From positions 62,001 to 126,000 of the forward strand of contig NZ_PNYA01000018.1 in assembly GCF_002879885.1 (NCBI RefSeq): a DNA stretch of 64,000 bases, given 5' to 3'. The position numbers and the translations under genes were made by a program. Of this stretch, positions 55,074 to 63,907 are shown piece by piece. Numbering within the stretch: the stretch's first letter is position 1; every line of letters begins with the position of its first letter. The DNA is from Trinickia dabaoshanensis (GTDB lineage Bacteria > Pseudomonadota > Gammaproteobacteria > Burkholderiales > Burkholderiaceae). A model generated the notes under the pieces. It had not been told where the DNA came from, did no database searches, and worked only from the letters and a program-made list of their open reading frames with translations.

Positions 55074-56600
55074 TTACTGGAATGCGACTTCCGCGAAACT
55101 GCGCAGTTTTCGGCTATGGAGCCGATCGAGCCCGTTCATCCGCAGCAGCTCCATCGCTTTTACCCCGATCTGCAAATGCTGATCGACCTGAGCGCGATAG
55201 AACTGATCGGCCATGCCGGGCAATTTGAGTTCGCCGTGCAGCGGCTTGTCCGACACGCACAGTAACGTGCCGTAGGGCACCCGAAAGCGGAAGCCGTTCG
55301 CGGCGATCGTCGCGCTTTCCATATCGAGGGCGATCGCTCGGCTTTGCGAAAGGCGTTGAACCGGTTCGCGATGGTCGCGCAACTCCCAATTTCGGTTATC
55401 GACGCTCGCGACCGTACCCGTCCGCATCACGCGTTTGAGTTCCGCGCCCTCGAGGCGCGTCACGTGCGCGACGGCGCGCTCGAGCGCCACCTGCACTTCG
55501 GCCAGCGCCGGGATCGGCACCCACAGGGGCAGATCGGCATCGAGTACGTGGTCTTCGCGCACATAACCGTGTGCGAGCACGTAATCGCCGAGCCGCTGCG
55601 TATTGCGCAGCCCCGCGCAGTGCCCGAGCATGACCCATGCGTGCGGCCGTAGCACCGCGATGTGGTCGGTGATCGTCTTTGCATTGGACGGCCCCACACC
55701 GATGTTGATCATCGTGATGCCGCTGCCGTCCGCGCGCTTCAAGTGGTAAGCGGGCATTTGCGGCAATCGCGCCGGCACCGTGCCCTCGTCGGGTTGCTCG
55801 CCCAGGTTCGCGTTGTAGGTGATCACGTCGCCGGGCTCGACGAACGACGTGTACTCGCTTCGATAAGCGCGCAATTCTTCGTCGTCGGTGTGCGCCATCA
55901 ATTGCCGGCCGAGCTTCGTGAACTCGTCGATATAAAACTGGTAGTTCGTATACAGGACGTAATTCTGGAAATGCGTGGGCGAAGTCGCCGTGTAGTGTTT
56001 GAGCCGATGCAACGAGAAATCGACGCGCGGTGCCGTGAACAGTGCAAGCGGCAACGGTTCGCCCGGCAGCGGCTCGTAAGTGCCGTTGACGATCCGATCG
56101 TCGAGCGCGGCCAAATCCGGCGTATCGAAGACGTCGCGCATGGCCATCAAGCGTTCGCGCCCGAGATCGCCCTCGAGGTGAATGCCCTCCGCGAAGGCGA
56201 AGTGAATCGGAATGGGCTGCTGCGAGAGCCCGACCTCGATCGCGACATGATGATTTTTCGCGAGCAGACGCAGTTGCTCCCGATAGTAGTTACCGAACAA
56301 GTCGGGACGCGTCACCGTGGTCTCGAACACGCCCGGCCCCGCGACGAAGCCGTAGGAGCGGCGCGAATCCACATGCGTATTGACGTCGGTGCGTACGCGG
56401 ATGAACGGATAGCACGCCCGCACGCGCTCGCCCAACGGCTCGTTGCGGCGGTAGCGCGCAAAAGCGTCGCGCAAAAAAGCGGCGTTCGTTTCGTAGATCT
56501 CGGATAGACGCGTGACGGCGTCGGCGGCATCGGCGAACGCCTCGGTCGGGAAGTCCGTGGGATGCATCGTATGCGCGTGTTGTGTCAGATCGTTTTTCAT
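55074..56600 (-). CDS. amn: AMP nucleosidase
   Basis: A 508-residue AMP nucleosidase, splitting AMP to adenine and ribose 5-phosphate. The N-terminal regulatory domain is followed by a nucleoside-phosphorylase-like domain with MINIGVGPSNAKTITDHIAVLRPHAWVMLGHCAG and the purine-site block IALDMESATIAANGFRFRVPYGTLLCVSDKPLHGE (given in two pieces in the protein). ATG 56600 is preferred over an upstream in-frame start at 56651. The gene appears monocistronic and ends at a clear terminator. Confidence 0.93.
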   Translation of the reverse strand: MKNDLTQHAHTMHPTDFPTEAFADAADAVTRLSEIYETNAAFLRDAFARYRRNEPLGERVRACYPFIRVRTDVNTHVDSRRSYGFVAGPGVFETTVTRPDLFGNYYREQLRLLAKNHHVAIEVGLSQQPIPIHFAFAEGIHLEGDLGRERLMAMRDVFDTPDLAALDDRIVNGTYEPLPGEPLPLALFTAPRVDFSLHRLKHYTATSPTHFQNYVLYTNYQFYIDEFTKLGRQLMAHTDDEELRAYRSEYTSFVEPGDVITYNANLGEQPDEGTVPARLPQMPAYHLKRADGSGITMINIGVGPSNAKTITDHIAVLRPHAWVMLGHCAGLRNTQRLGDYVLAHGYVREDHVLDADLPLWVPIPALAEVQVALERAVAHVTRLEGAELKRVMRTGTVASVDNRNWELRDHREPVQRLSQSRAIALDMESATIAANGFRFRVPYGTLLCVSDKPLHGELKLPGMADQFYRAQVDQHLQIGVKAMELLRMNGLDRLHSRKLRSFAEVAFQ

Positions 56601-56753
56601 CGTGCGTTTCGCCTCGTTCGTTGCAACGACATTACCACGAAGCGCCGTCATCCGGCCCTAGGCCGAATGGCCGAACGCGGCGCGAATTCGCCGGTTCTCG
56701 CACGGCGCGCGGGGCGCATTTGTTAGAATCCGGGGATCTTCCGGAGACCCATC

Positions 56754-57167
56754 ATGAAGCCGTACATTTCCGCCGCCGTTTGCGCCGCGCTCGCCGTTGC
56801 GAGTCTGGCTGCCGCACCGCGCCTCGCGTTCGCGGCCCAGGCCGACAACGCGCAAGCGCGCGAAGCGCAGCGCGCAGCCAACAAGGCGGCCGGCCTGCCC
56901 GACCTGACCGAGATCAATCGTCCCGCCGCCGAAGTGTCGTCCAAGGTCGATATCAACGACGTCCCGCGCACGCCCAGCTTCCACGAGAAGAGCCGCAACG
57001 GAACGGAGATCACCGAGTATCGCGATCGCGGCAAGCCCGTCGAAATCGACGTTCATTCGAACTTCGGCACGCGCTATCAAATGAGCGCGTCGCCGGATAC
57101 GTCGCCCCAGGTCCATAGCAGCGGCCAACCCAGCACGCGACTGCCGTCGATCAATCTGCACTACTGA
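56754..57167 (+). CDS. DUF2782-like exported protein
   Basis: A 137-residue protein with a Sec signal ([24 protein letters not shown]). The C-terminal part has the DUF2782 core [27 protein letters not shown]. Its position just before thrB is the usual one in Burkholderiaceae. GGAGA precedes the ATG. Function unknown, periplasmic by prediction. Confidence 0.8.
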   Translation: MKPYISAAVCAALAVASLAAAPRLAFAAQADNAQAREAQRAANKAAGLPDLTEINRPAAEVSSKVDINDVPRTPSFHEKSRNGTEITEYRDRGKPVEIDVHSNFGTRYQMSASPDTSPQVHSSGQPSTRLPSINLHY

Positions 57168-57274
57168 TCGCCGCGCTCGATTCGCCGCGGCTCGACCTCG
57201 CACGGTCGGCCGCGCGGCACGCGACGCCAACGTCGCGCGCCGCGTCCCATTCAATCGTATTTGAAGCCTTCCGC

Positions 57275-58270
57275 ATGGCCGTCTTTACCGTCGTCAACGA
57301 AACCGATCTCGCGCAGTGGATGCGCCATTACGATCTCGGCGATGTCGTCGATTTCCGCGGCATCCCTTCCGGCATCGAAAACAGCAATTTCTTTCTGACG
57401 ACCACGCGCGGCGCCTTCGTGCTGACGATTTTCGAGAAACTGACGGCCCAGCAGTTGCCGTTTTACCTCGAACTGATGCGCCACCTCGCGCACCACGGCG
57501 TGCCTGTTCCAGACCCGATGCCGCGCACGGACGGCGCGCTCTTCGGCCTGCTGCACGGCAAACCCGCGGCTATCGTGAGCAAACTGCCGGGTCAGTGCGA
57601 GTTGGCGCCCGGCTCCGAGCATTGCGCCGAAGTCGGTCAAATGCTTGCTCGCATGCACTTGGCCGGGCGCGATTTCAAGCCTTATCTGCCGAATCTGCGC
57701 AGCCTGCCATGGTGGCAAGAAACCGTGCCCCGAGTGCTGCCGTTTCTGGCCGAGCCGCAACGCGAGTTGTTGACGACAGAGCTCGCGCACCAAAGCGCGT
57801 TCTTTGCATCGGCCGACTATGCGTCGCTACCGGGCGGCCCCTGCCACTGCGATTTATTTCGCGATAACGTGCTGTTCGCGCCGGCCGCGCCGCAGACGAG
57901 TCATACGGTGCGCCTCGGCGGATTCTTCGATTTCTATTTCGCCGGGTGCGACAAGTGGCTGTTCGACGTGGCGGTCACGGTGAACGATTGGTGCGTGGAT
58001 CTTGCCACCGGCCGGCTCGACCCTACCCGTGCGGATGCGCTGCTACGCGCCTACCAGACGGTGCGGCCTTTCACGCCGGAGGAACGGCGGCACTGGTCGG
58101 ATATGCTGAGGGCGGGCGCCTACCGCTTCTGGGTGTCGCGTCTCTATGATTTTTACTTGCCTCGCGCGGCTCAGATGCTCAAGCCGCACGACCCAACCCA
58201 TTTCGAACGCATCTTGCGCGACCGTCTCGCCGACGTCACGCGTTTGGATGCGTCAAATACATGCAACTGA
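57275..58270 (+). CDS. thrB: Homoserine kinase
   Basis: A 331-residue homoserine kinase of the aminoglycoside-phosphotransferase fold (proteobacterial type, not GHMP). Landmarks: the opening [43 protein letters not shown], the catalytic loop [14 protein letters not shown] and the metal-binding [23 protein letters not shown]. It converts homoserine to O-phosphohomoserine for threonine synthesis. The stop overlaps the next gene by 10 bases. Confidence 0.94.
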   Translation: MAVFTVVNETDLAQWMRHYDLGDVVDFRGIPSGIENSNFFLTTTRGAFVLTIFEKLTAQQLPFYLELMRHLAHHGVPVPDPMPRTDGALFGLLHGKPAAIVSKLPGQCELAPGSEHCAEVGQMLARMHLAGRDFKPYLPNLRSLPWWQETVPRVLPFLAEPQRELLTTELAHQSAFFASADYASLPGGPCHCDLFRDNVLFAPAAPQTSHTVRLGGFFDFYFAGCDKWLFDVAVTVNDWCVDLATGRLDPTRADALLRAYQTVRPFTPEERRHWSDMLRAGAYRFWVSRLYDFYLPRAAQMLKPHDPTHFERILRDRLADVTRLDASNTCN

Positions 58271-59052
58271 CTGAAGTTTCCGCAAAGACCGGCTACGTCT
58301 GGTACCGGCAAGGCATTTGGTTGTTCCGTCGCAATCCGCTCGGATTCCTGACGATTTTCTTCACCTACATACTCGCGATGTTGGCGATTTCGAGGATTCC
58401 GATCGTCGGCGCGGTGCTGCCGCTCCTATTGATCCCGGGCGTGGCGGTGGGCTTCATGACGGCCTGCCGCGATACGATCGCCGGCAAGATCGTATTTCCG
58501 ACAGTGCTGGTGGATGGATTTCGGTCCTACGGTGCGCGCGGTGCGATGCGCTTGTTCGAACTCGGCGGCATGTATCTGGTTGCCATCGCGCTCGTGTTCG
58601 CAGGATCGGCGCTCGCCGACGGCGGCGAACTGTTCAAGCTGATGATGAGCACGCAGCCGCCCTCGCCCGAGACACTCGAGGGGGGTGCGCTGATGAACGC
58701 GGTGCTCGTCGCGCTCGTATGCTACGTGCCTGTGGCGATGCTGTTCTGGTTTGCGCCGGTGCTGACGGCCTGGCACGATCTGCCGCCCGTCAAGGCGATG
58801 TTTTTCAGCCTCGTCACCTGCTGGCGCAACCGCGGTGCCTTCATCGTGTACGGCCTGCTGTGGTTCGTCACGGCCGTCGTCGTCTCGATCGCCGTGTCGC
58901 TGCTGATGAACGCCATCGGCGCGACCGAGTACGCGTTCACCGTCATCTTCCCCGTATCGATCACGCTGACGACGATGCTGTACTGCTCGTTTTACGCGAC
59001 CTACCGCGGCTGCTACGGCGTGCAGGAAGGTCAAAACGGCGAAAATCCCTGA
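58261..59052 (+). CDS. BPSS1780-family membrane protein
   Basis: A 263-residue protein with about six hydrophobic segments, opening with [25 protein letters not shown], the start I recall for the BPSS1780 family that follows thrB in Burkholderia. It overlaps thrB by 10 bases. The last residues ([17 protein letters not shown]) differ from the related but separate 3' fragment at 61231-61302, which suggests that the original tail was displaced by an insertion. Confidence 0.82.
   Translation: MQLTEVSAKTGYVWYRQGIWLFRRNPLGFLTIFFTYILAMLAISRIPIVGAVLPLLLIPGVAVGFMTACRDTIAGKIVFPTVLVDGFRSYGARGAMRLFELGGMYLVAIALVFAGSALADGGELFKLMMSTQPPSPETLEGGALMNAVLVALVCYVPVAMLFWFAPVLTAWHDLPPVKAMFFSLVTCWRNRGAFIVYGLLWFVTAVVVSIAVSLLMNAIGATEYAFTVIFPVSITLTTMLYCSFYATYRGCYGVQEGQNGENP
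58993..59028 (+). repeat. 36-bp imperfect direct repeat, left copy (3' end of BPSS1780-type gene)
   Basis: Begins TACGCGACCTACCGCGGC and matches 61231-61266 at 33 of 36 positions. It encodes the residues [12 protein letters not shown] of the membrane protein. Bounds the left side of the AT-richer insert. Confidence 0.8.
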
Positions 59053-59242
59053 AATCTCTCGCCGACTTATGCAGGCACGGCCACAACGTGCCGCATATCA
59101 ATGAACTGATCATTCAGTCTATCGAACAGACGAGCCGGGCCATCTCAAGAGGCGGATAAGGTCCTAAATTTCCGCACGTATCGCTCCGTTTTGCCTCCCC
59201 CTGATATTACTCGATGTCCCGCATCGACATAGCAGGTAAGCA

Positions 59243-60556
59243 ATGGCAAAAGTGAGAAAGGTTCCTTATTACACCATCGGATCTTCTGTCTTTCATGGGA
59301 AGGTGTGGAAGAAACACGACGGGTCTCGCGGTGCGGTTCCCATAAATACGCCGCAAAAAATATCGTATGACAGACTTGCTCCTGGTGAAGCTCCGCCTCC
59401 GCCGCCAACCAGGCCCACCGCCAACCAATCCAAATCCCGGCAAGCGGAAGCAGATAAGTACAAGCAGCTTGCCAAACAGTCCGCGAAGCAGCACCCAAAG
59501 GAACCGCCGAAGCCACAGTCCGACGACGCCGAGAATCACGCGGCAATCCCCGAATTCGACCTGCAAGACGTTCCCGACGCAATGGACAAGATGGGATGGC
59601 CCATAGCAGCAACGATTGCCAGGAAATGGTTCACTGGTCCGAGCCACGTGTACAACGATAAGGCCGACGGGGAGCAACCTCTAGACGATACAACCGTTAC
59701 CATCGATTGGGCATTGAAATACGGCAAAGTTCAAGAACGGCTTAACGAATTAGTTTCTGCGGACATCCGCTCAGAAAAGGCACTTGCCCTGATCAGGCAC
59801 AAAGTCACCGAGCACGTTACCAAGACGTTCACCGGCACGAAAAGCACCAACCCCAACCTCGGCTTCGAAACAGCCGTCATCAACTCCGACATAAGGCAAT
59901 TCCACATTGACTGGCAGATTCAGCGAAAGATGGTTGATATATTCGACACACTCGACCGACTGACATTAACCGACTTGTCTGCAACATTAGGAAATTTCAT
60001 ATTGTATGCCGCCATCGGAAAAGTCGAAATCAGCAAAGAAAAATTCTTCAAATATGACAGAAAGCCGGCTGAATATTGCATCGATTCAGTGGCAAAATTA
60101 ACCCACATATACGTCTACCTCAAGGATAATTATTCTTTCAACGACGTTGATCACTCCAACAGCCAATATCTCGGCCACTGGAACAGAAGTGGCATGGTTA
60201 CATCCTACATCTTGGCAGCCAATGATTTGCTCGGTCAAATACGACCAGGATGGAAAATGAGGCTTGACCACAACGACAAGCTCGAGAAGAAAGAAATCAA
60301 TTGGGACTACCTATCAATCGGAAAGGAAATCGACAAACCAGTCGACACAAGACGAAGATTCTTTAGAAAGCTATTTAAAAAGGACGTTTACTGGCCCGTT
60401 TACAACAGGACTTATAATGAGTGGAGAGCAAAACACAAGCGAGGCGAGGATTTCATGATCTATAGCAAACCTGAGCTCCGCAAGCTCAAAACGCCCATTG
60501 TCATTAAACTGGAAACGATATGTCGTCCGTACTTCAGTACTGCTACCGGTCGCTGA
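59243..60556 (+). CDS. DUF6402-like protein on an AT-richer insert
   Basis: A 437-residue soluble protein. A basic, proline-rich N-terminus with PPPPPTRPTANQ (about residues 50-105) precedes a domain that I associate with the DUF6402 family: DLQDVPDAMDKMGWPIAA, ARKWFTGPSHVYND, LTDLSATLGNFILYAAIGK, IYVYLKDNYSFND, SQYLGHWNRSGM and KDVYWPVYNRTYNEWRAKH. I recall such proteins mostly from Burkholderia/Ralstonia accessory regions, including type VI secretion-linked loci, but no function is known. Codon and base use are visibly more AT-rich than in the neighbours, especially after 59900. Its 3' end overlaps the next gene by 37 bases. Confidence 0.7.
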   Translation: MAKVRKVPYYTIGSSVFHGKVWKKHDGSRGAVPINTPQKISYDRLAPGEAPPPPPTRPTANQSKSRQAEADKYKQLAKQSAKQHPKEPPKPQSDDAENHAAIPEFDLQDVPDAMDKMGWPIAATIARKWFTGPSHVYNDKADGEQPLDDTTVTIDWALKYGKVQERLNELVSADIRSEKALALIRHKVTEHVTKTFTGTKSTNPNLGFETAVINSDIRQFHIDWQIQRKMVDIFDTLDRLTLTDLSATLGNFILYAAIGKVEISKEKFFKYDRKPAEYCIDSVAKLTHIYVYLKDNYSFNDVDHSNSQYLGHWNRSGMVTSYILAANDLLGQIRPGWKMRLDHNDKLEKKEINWDYLSIGKEIDKPVDTRRRFFRKLFKKDVYWPVYNRTYNEWRAKHKRGEDFMIYSKPELRKLKTPIVIKLETICRPYFSTATGR

Positions 60557-61188
60557 GAAACGTTACCCTAGTTGCTGCATCGGTCTGCGCTGTGGCTTCG
60601 GTGTGCGCAGTCGTTGATTGGCTTCTCCCGATCAACATTCACAATGGGCTAGTTGTCGCCGCCTTGCACTTGGACAAGCAAATAGAAATTGGCGCGCTAT
60701 TCTTGGTTGCGCTGTTTTTTGCGTACAAGGCGCACTCGATTTACAAGACAGAAAATTCGTTCTGGCGTGAGCTTCTCAAGATGACACCGGCGATTGTTTT
60801 TTGGTTTACGCTTCTTTTATTAATAACCGGCTTCTTTGTTGACAACCAATATTACAATTGCCAGAAATACAACTACAGCAGCAAATTGAACGGGGGCATA
60901 AAGACGTTCGACGGCAAAAAGTACACGATCGGTATTTGTGGAAGTGGAATAAATAACAGCCACTTCCTCGGCGATAGCATGGAGGCCGTTGAACTTACGG
61001 TCACTGACGAGCAGGGTGCGCTTCTGGCCAAACGGCACTACAAGGTCTTTTGGGACGGCCGGCCAGGGCATGAACCGCTGACCACCGGGCCACACAGCAT
61101 CATCTACCAAGACGACGACAAGCAAGAGGATCACAGCATCGCTATGCCACCAAGCTTGCTTGATCGCGTACGCGCGCGGCTATTTTGA
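60520..61188 (+). CDS. Small membrane protein, partner of the DUF6402-like gene
   Basis: A 222-residue protein with three hydrophobic segments (about residues 15-35 VTLVAASVCAVASVCAVVDWL, 55-70 IGALFLVALFFAYKA and 88-106 MTPAIVFWFTLLLLITGFF) and a C-terminal soluble domain of about 115 residues with two cysteines (NCQKYN, GICGSG). The long overlap with the upstream gene indicates co-expression. The topology, an unrelated membrane protein directly after a large soluble one, is that of many toxin-immunity pairs, but this is inference. I do not recognise a family. Confidence 0.65.
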   Translation: MSSVLQYCYRSLRNVTLVAASVCAVASVCAVVDWLLPINIHNGLVVAALHLDKQIEIGALFLVALFFAYKAHSIYKTENSFWRELLKMTPAIVFWFTLLLLITGFFVDNQYYNCQKYNYSSKLNGGIKTFDGKKYTIGICGSGINNSHFLGDSMEAVELTVTDEQGALLAKRHYKVFWDGRPGHEPLTTGPHSIIYQDDDKQEDHSIAMPPSLLDRVRARLF

Positions 61189-61221
61189 CGAAAGGACTTC
61201 TTTCGCTCTCAACATCGGTTA

Positions 61222-61296
61222 TCGCTCCACTACGCGACCTACCGCGGCGGCTATGGCGTGCACGAAACCCCGTTGGATAACGGGGCCGGAACTAGC
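61222..61296 (+). pseudogene. 3' remnant of a BPSS1780-type membrane protein gene
   Basis: In one frame this stretch encodes SLHYATYRGGYGVHETPLDN... and stops at 61296. The homologous segment in the intact gene is its last 15-20 codons. No start or upstream portion exists here. It is best read as a gene tail orphaned by the insert at 59029-61230 or by a partial duplication. Confidence 0.65.
61231..61266 (+). repeat. 36-bp imperfect direct repeat, right copy (displaced gene end)
   Basis: Matches 58993-59028 with three differences. The frame remains open past it (YATYRGGYGVHETPLDNGAG) to a TGA at 61294-61296, so it looks like the original 3' end of a BPSS1780-type gene cut off from its body. 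Confidence 0.8.
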
Positions 61297-61339
61297 AGCG
61301 TATGAACCGGACCGGCGCTACAGCGCCGGTATGCGCAAT

Positions 61340-61516
61340 TCAGCGTGCGGCTTGCCAGGACGGCTGAACCACCACGGCTTCGCGGTCGAGCTTGCGCATG
61401 CGGAACTCGAGGTCGTACAAGTCGGTGGCTTCGGCCAAGTAGGCGTCGTTGCGCGCCTTTTGGCGCTCTTCGGCCGTTTGCGTCAGAAGAAGGAACAGGC
61501 GGCTAAGCAGGAACAT
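61340..61516 (-). CDS. DUF3563 family small protein
   Basis: A 58-residue protein from ATG 61516 (GAGG upstream): MFLLSRLFLLLTQTAEERQ, then NDAYLAEATDLYDLEFRMRKLDRE. The second block is the DUF3563 signature, common in Burkholderiaceae. The N-terminus may be membrane-associated. Function unknown. Confidence 0.82.
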   Translation of the reverse strand: MFLLSRLFLLLTQTAEERQKARNDAYLAEATDLYDLEFRMRKLDREAVVVQPSWQAAR

Positions 61517-61533
61517 GATGACCTCGGCAGTGA

Positions 61534-61549
61534 TAGGTGTTAACACCTA
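61534..61549. promoter_or_regulatory. 16-bp perfect palindrome in the DUF3563 leader
   Basis: TAGGTGTTAACACCTA lies 18 bases upstream of ATG 61516, between it and a minus-strand TATAAT at 61563-61568. A second short inverted repeat, TAGGG-AAAA-CCCTA, at 61567-61580 overlaps the -10 region. Position and symmetry suggest a repressor operator. Confidence 0.55.
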
Positions 61550-61562
61550 AGCGATAACCCGA

Positions 61563-61568
61563 ATTATA
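61563..61568 (-). promoter_or_regulatory. Candidate -10 box (TATAAT) for the DUF3563 gene
   Basis: A perfect TATAAT on the minus strand, 47 bases before the start codon. No good -35 hexamer is seen upstream; the sequence there (CCTAGGGTTTTCCC) is an inverted repeat, so an activator may be needed. Confidence 0.45.
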
Positions 61569-61648
61569 GGGAAAACCCTAGGAATACGCCAGCACTATCC
61601 GAGGCTGTGGCTTTTTTGCATCGAATCGTCGTTTCCGGCGCCGTGGCG

Positions 61649-62788
61649 CTATCGCGCCGCCGCCCGGCGCAGGGTCGCCGACGGACGCCTACGGTGGTCG
61701 CGGAAAAACGCCCAAATCAACGCGCTTGCGTCCGGCCCCGTTTCGGAATGGAACGGAACGGCCTCGTCGCCGCCGGCCCATGCGTGACCGAGGCCCGCGA
61801 CGCTGCACACCCTCAACAAGCAACGGTTGCTCATTAGGTAATCGTGTATCTGCGCGGCCCCATCGCGCGTTTCGCGCAAGGTGCCGGCCATCCAGGCACC
61901 GGAGCGATCGACGAAGCCGTTCAGGCGTAAAAAGGCTTGACCCAGTTGCTCCGCGTTCTTCGGGGCGACCACGCGGTCGGCGTCGCCATGCACGACGATC
62001 GCGGGCATTCCCGGGTAATTCGCGACATCGACGATCGTGTCGATCAGCGCGATGGGATCGCGTCGCACGCCGCGCCGCATGACGTCCATCGCTGTCATCC
62101 CCGAATGCGCTTCGCCCAATGCCGGCGCCGAGTGCAACGCGATGGCCGCGAACCGCTCCGGGTTGTAAAGCGCGAGCAACGCCGCCAAGCCCGCGCCGGC
62201 GGACAAGCCGGCGACGTAAACGCGTTCGGGATCGATCCCATGATGGGCGATCAGGGAATCGACGAGCGACACGACCGCGCGGGCCTCGCCGAGTCCGGCC
62301 GTATCGCGATCGTCGTACCAATGCCAGCACCGGTGCGCGTGCGCATGCTTCGATTGTTCGGGATAAACGACGGCGAAGCCGTTGGCATCCGCCACCAGGT
62401 TCATTCGCGTACCCATCGCGAACTCGTCGATGGTCTGTTTGCAGCCGTGCAACATGACGACGACCGGGGTGGCGCCTTTCACGGCCGTCGGCGGCACATA
62501 TAGGCCATATGAGAGATGGTTGACCAGGCGGCCCGGCACGGGCGGCGCCGAATGGTACGAGCGGGTCCATTGCCCTTTCGTCCAGGCACCGGCGCGCGGA
62601 CGCACTCGCGATTGGTGCGCCTCGCGGCCGCCGGGCACATCGCGCTCCACCTTGCGCCGTTTAGGCTCGGCACGGGGGCGGCGCTTAGGCTTCGCGGTTT
62701 GGCGCAACCATTCCGCTTGAGCCGCAGGCACGCTCGACATGATGCGCTTGAAACCTTGCAGCCAGAGTTTCGTCAAACTTTTGGTCAT
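61649..62788 (-). CDS. PHB-depolymerase-family esterase (LpqC/type-1 catalytic domain)
   Basis: A 379-residue esterase of the poly(3-hydroxybutyrate) depolymerase family. After a basic N-terminus (about 80 residues, no clear signal peptide) the alpha/beta-hydrolase core has the oxyanion block VVMLHGCKQTIDEFAMGTRMN, lipase box YVAGLSAGAGLAALLA, Asp in VVHGDADRVVAPKNA and His in AGLGHAWAGGDEAV. The lack of a signal suggests an intracellular enzyme acting on short polyesters or other esters. ATG 62788 is preferred; the frame runs on to 62851. Confidence 0.9.
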   Translation of the reverse strand: MTKSLTKLWLQGFKRIMSSVPAAQAEWLRQTAKPKRRPRAEPKRRKVERDVPGGREAHQSRVRPRAGAWTKGQWTRSYHSAPPVPGRLVNHLSYGLYVPPTAVKGATPVVVMLHGCKQTIDEFAMGTRMNLVADANGFAVVYPEQSKHAHAHRCWHWYDDRDTAGLGEARAVVSLVDSLIAHHGIDPERVYVAGLSAGAGLAALLALYNPERFAAIALHSAPALGEAHSGMTAMDVMRRGVRRDPIALIDTIVDVANYPGMPAIVVHGDADRVVAPKNAEQLGQAFLRLNGFVDRSGAWMAGTLRETRDGAAQIHDYLMSNRCLLRVCSVAGLGHAWAGGDEAVPFHSETGPDASALIWAFFRDHRRRPSATLRRAAAR

Positions 62789-63049
62789 CGGACGTGGCTC
62801 GCTAAAAAGGGACGGTTCATACGTGCGGCGCAGTTTTATGACGCAATGCACAATATACCCTCTTCGCGTTTCGACGCCCGTGCAACACTCGCATCAAATG
62901 GGATGCCGGCCGCTCGTGCGTCGTCGCACATCGGGCAGCACCGAGGGCCGCCCTGCTCGTTATACTGTCCCTTCACGTTACGCCTGTCGTCGTTTCGAGC
63001 GGCCCGTGCGTTAAGTAGATAGGAGCCGCGCGCCCCACCCGCGCGGCCT

Positions 63050-63754
63050 ATGCCCGATATGTACGAATTGCCTATCCATCTCTGGTTTTCGATCACGCGC
63101 CTCGGTGGCGCGGGACTCACGCTGCCGCTCGCGATCGCGATCGCCTTGTGGCTCGCGATCGGTTATTCGGGGCGTCTGGCGCTCGGATGGCTCGTTATCG
63201 TCGGTGCGGCAGCGGGCCTCGTCACGCTCACCAAGCTCGCGTTCCTCGGCTGGGGCGTCGGCATTCGCGAATGGGATTTCACCGGTGTAAGCGGGCATGC
63301 GATGCTTTCTACCGCCGTCTACCCGGTGGCCTTGTTCTTGACGCTGTTGCCCGCCCGCCCGCGCTTCCGGATAGCGGGCGTCGTGCTCGGCCTCGCGGCG
63401 GGCCTCGCGGTAGGCCTTTCTCGCGTCGTATTGAGCGCGCATTCGCCGTCCGAGGCCGTCGCCGGCTGCATCGTCGGCGCACTCGCCGCGATCGTGTTCA
63501 TCCGGTTGGCCTGGGACGTCAAGCCCAGCAAGTTGTCGGCCGTGCCGGTGGCCGTCAGCCTGCTCATGCTCGCCGCCGCCATGCACGACGTGCGCGTGCC
63601 CACCCAGTATTGGATTACGCACATCGCGTTGCACCTATCGGGCCGCGACCGTCCGTTCATTCGCGCCCGCTGGAAAGCAGGCTACCAGGTGCCGCGCCCG
63701 GTTCCCGCATCGCCCGTGGGTCGCAGCGCCGCGCTTACCTTCCCTTTCGCTTGA
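63050..63754 (+). CDS. PAP2-family phosphatase
   Basis: A 234-residue integral membrane protein. PAP2 motif 2 is GVSGHAMLSTA and motif 3 is VGLSRVVLSAHSPSEAVAG; the catalytic histidines and arginine are present, with Glu in place of the usual final Asp. Several helices flank the motifs. Candidate substrates are undecaprenyl diphosphate or phosphatidic acid. An alternative start is ATG 63059. Confidence 0.88.
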   Translation: MPDMYELPIHLWFSITRLGGAGLTLPLAIAIALWLAIGYSGRLALGWLVIVGAAAGLVTLTKLAFLGWGVGIREWDFTGVSGHAMLSTAVYPVALFLTLLPARPRFRIAGVVLGLAAGLAVGLSRVVLSAHSPSEAVAGCIVGALAAIVFIRLAWDVKPSKLSAVPVAVSLLMLAAAMHDVRVPTQYWITHIALHLSGRDRPFIRARWKAGYQVPRPVPASPVGRSAALTFPFA

Positions 63755-63907
63755 ACCTGAACCGGCGATAGTCCTAGCCGAGCCCGCTCGGCCGACTTCC
63801 CGTGTGCCTTTGTCGTGCCATAGGCGCGACCGTATGTCCGGCATCGCGCGATGCGTTATCACCTGCGCTATATTACGATGTCGGTTTCGACTCTTCTTCC
63901 CGCTTTC

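Noticed and set aside
58261-61296. Insertion sequence or integron as explanation of the AT-richer insert
   Set aside because: No transposase, integrase, terminal inverted repeats or attC-like structure could be seen; only the direct repeat of the gene end.
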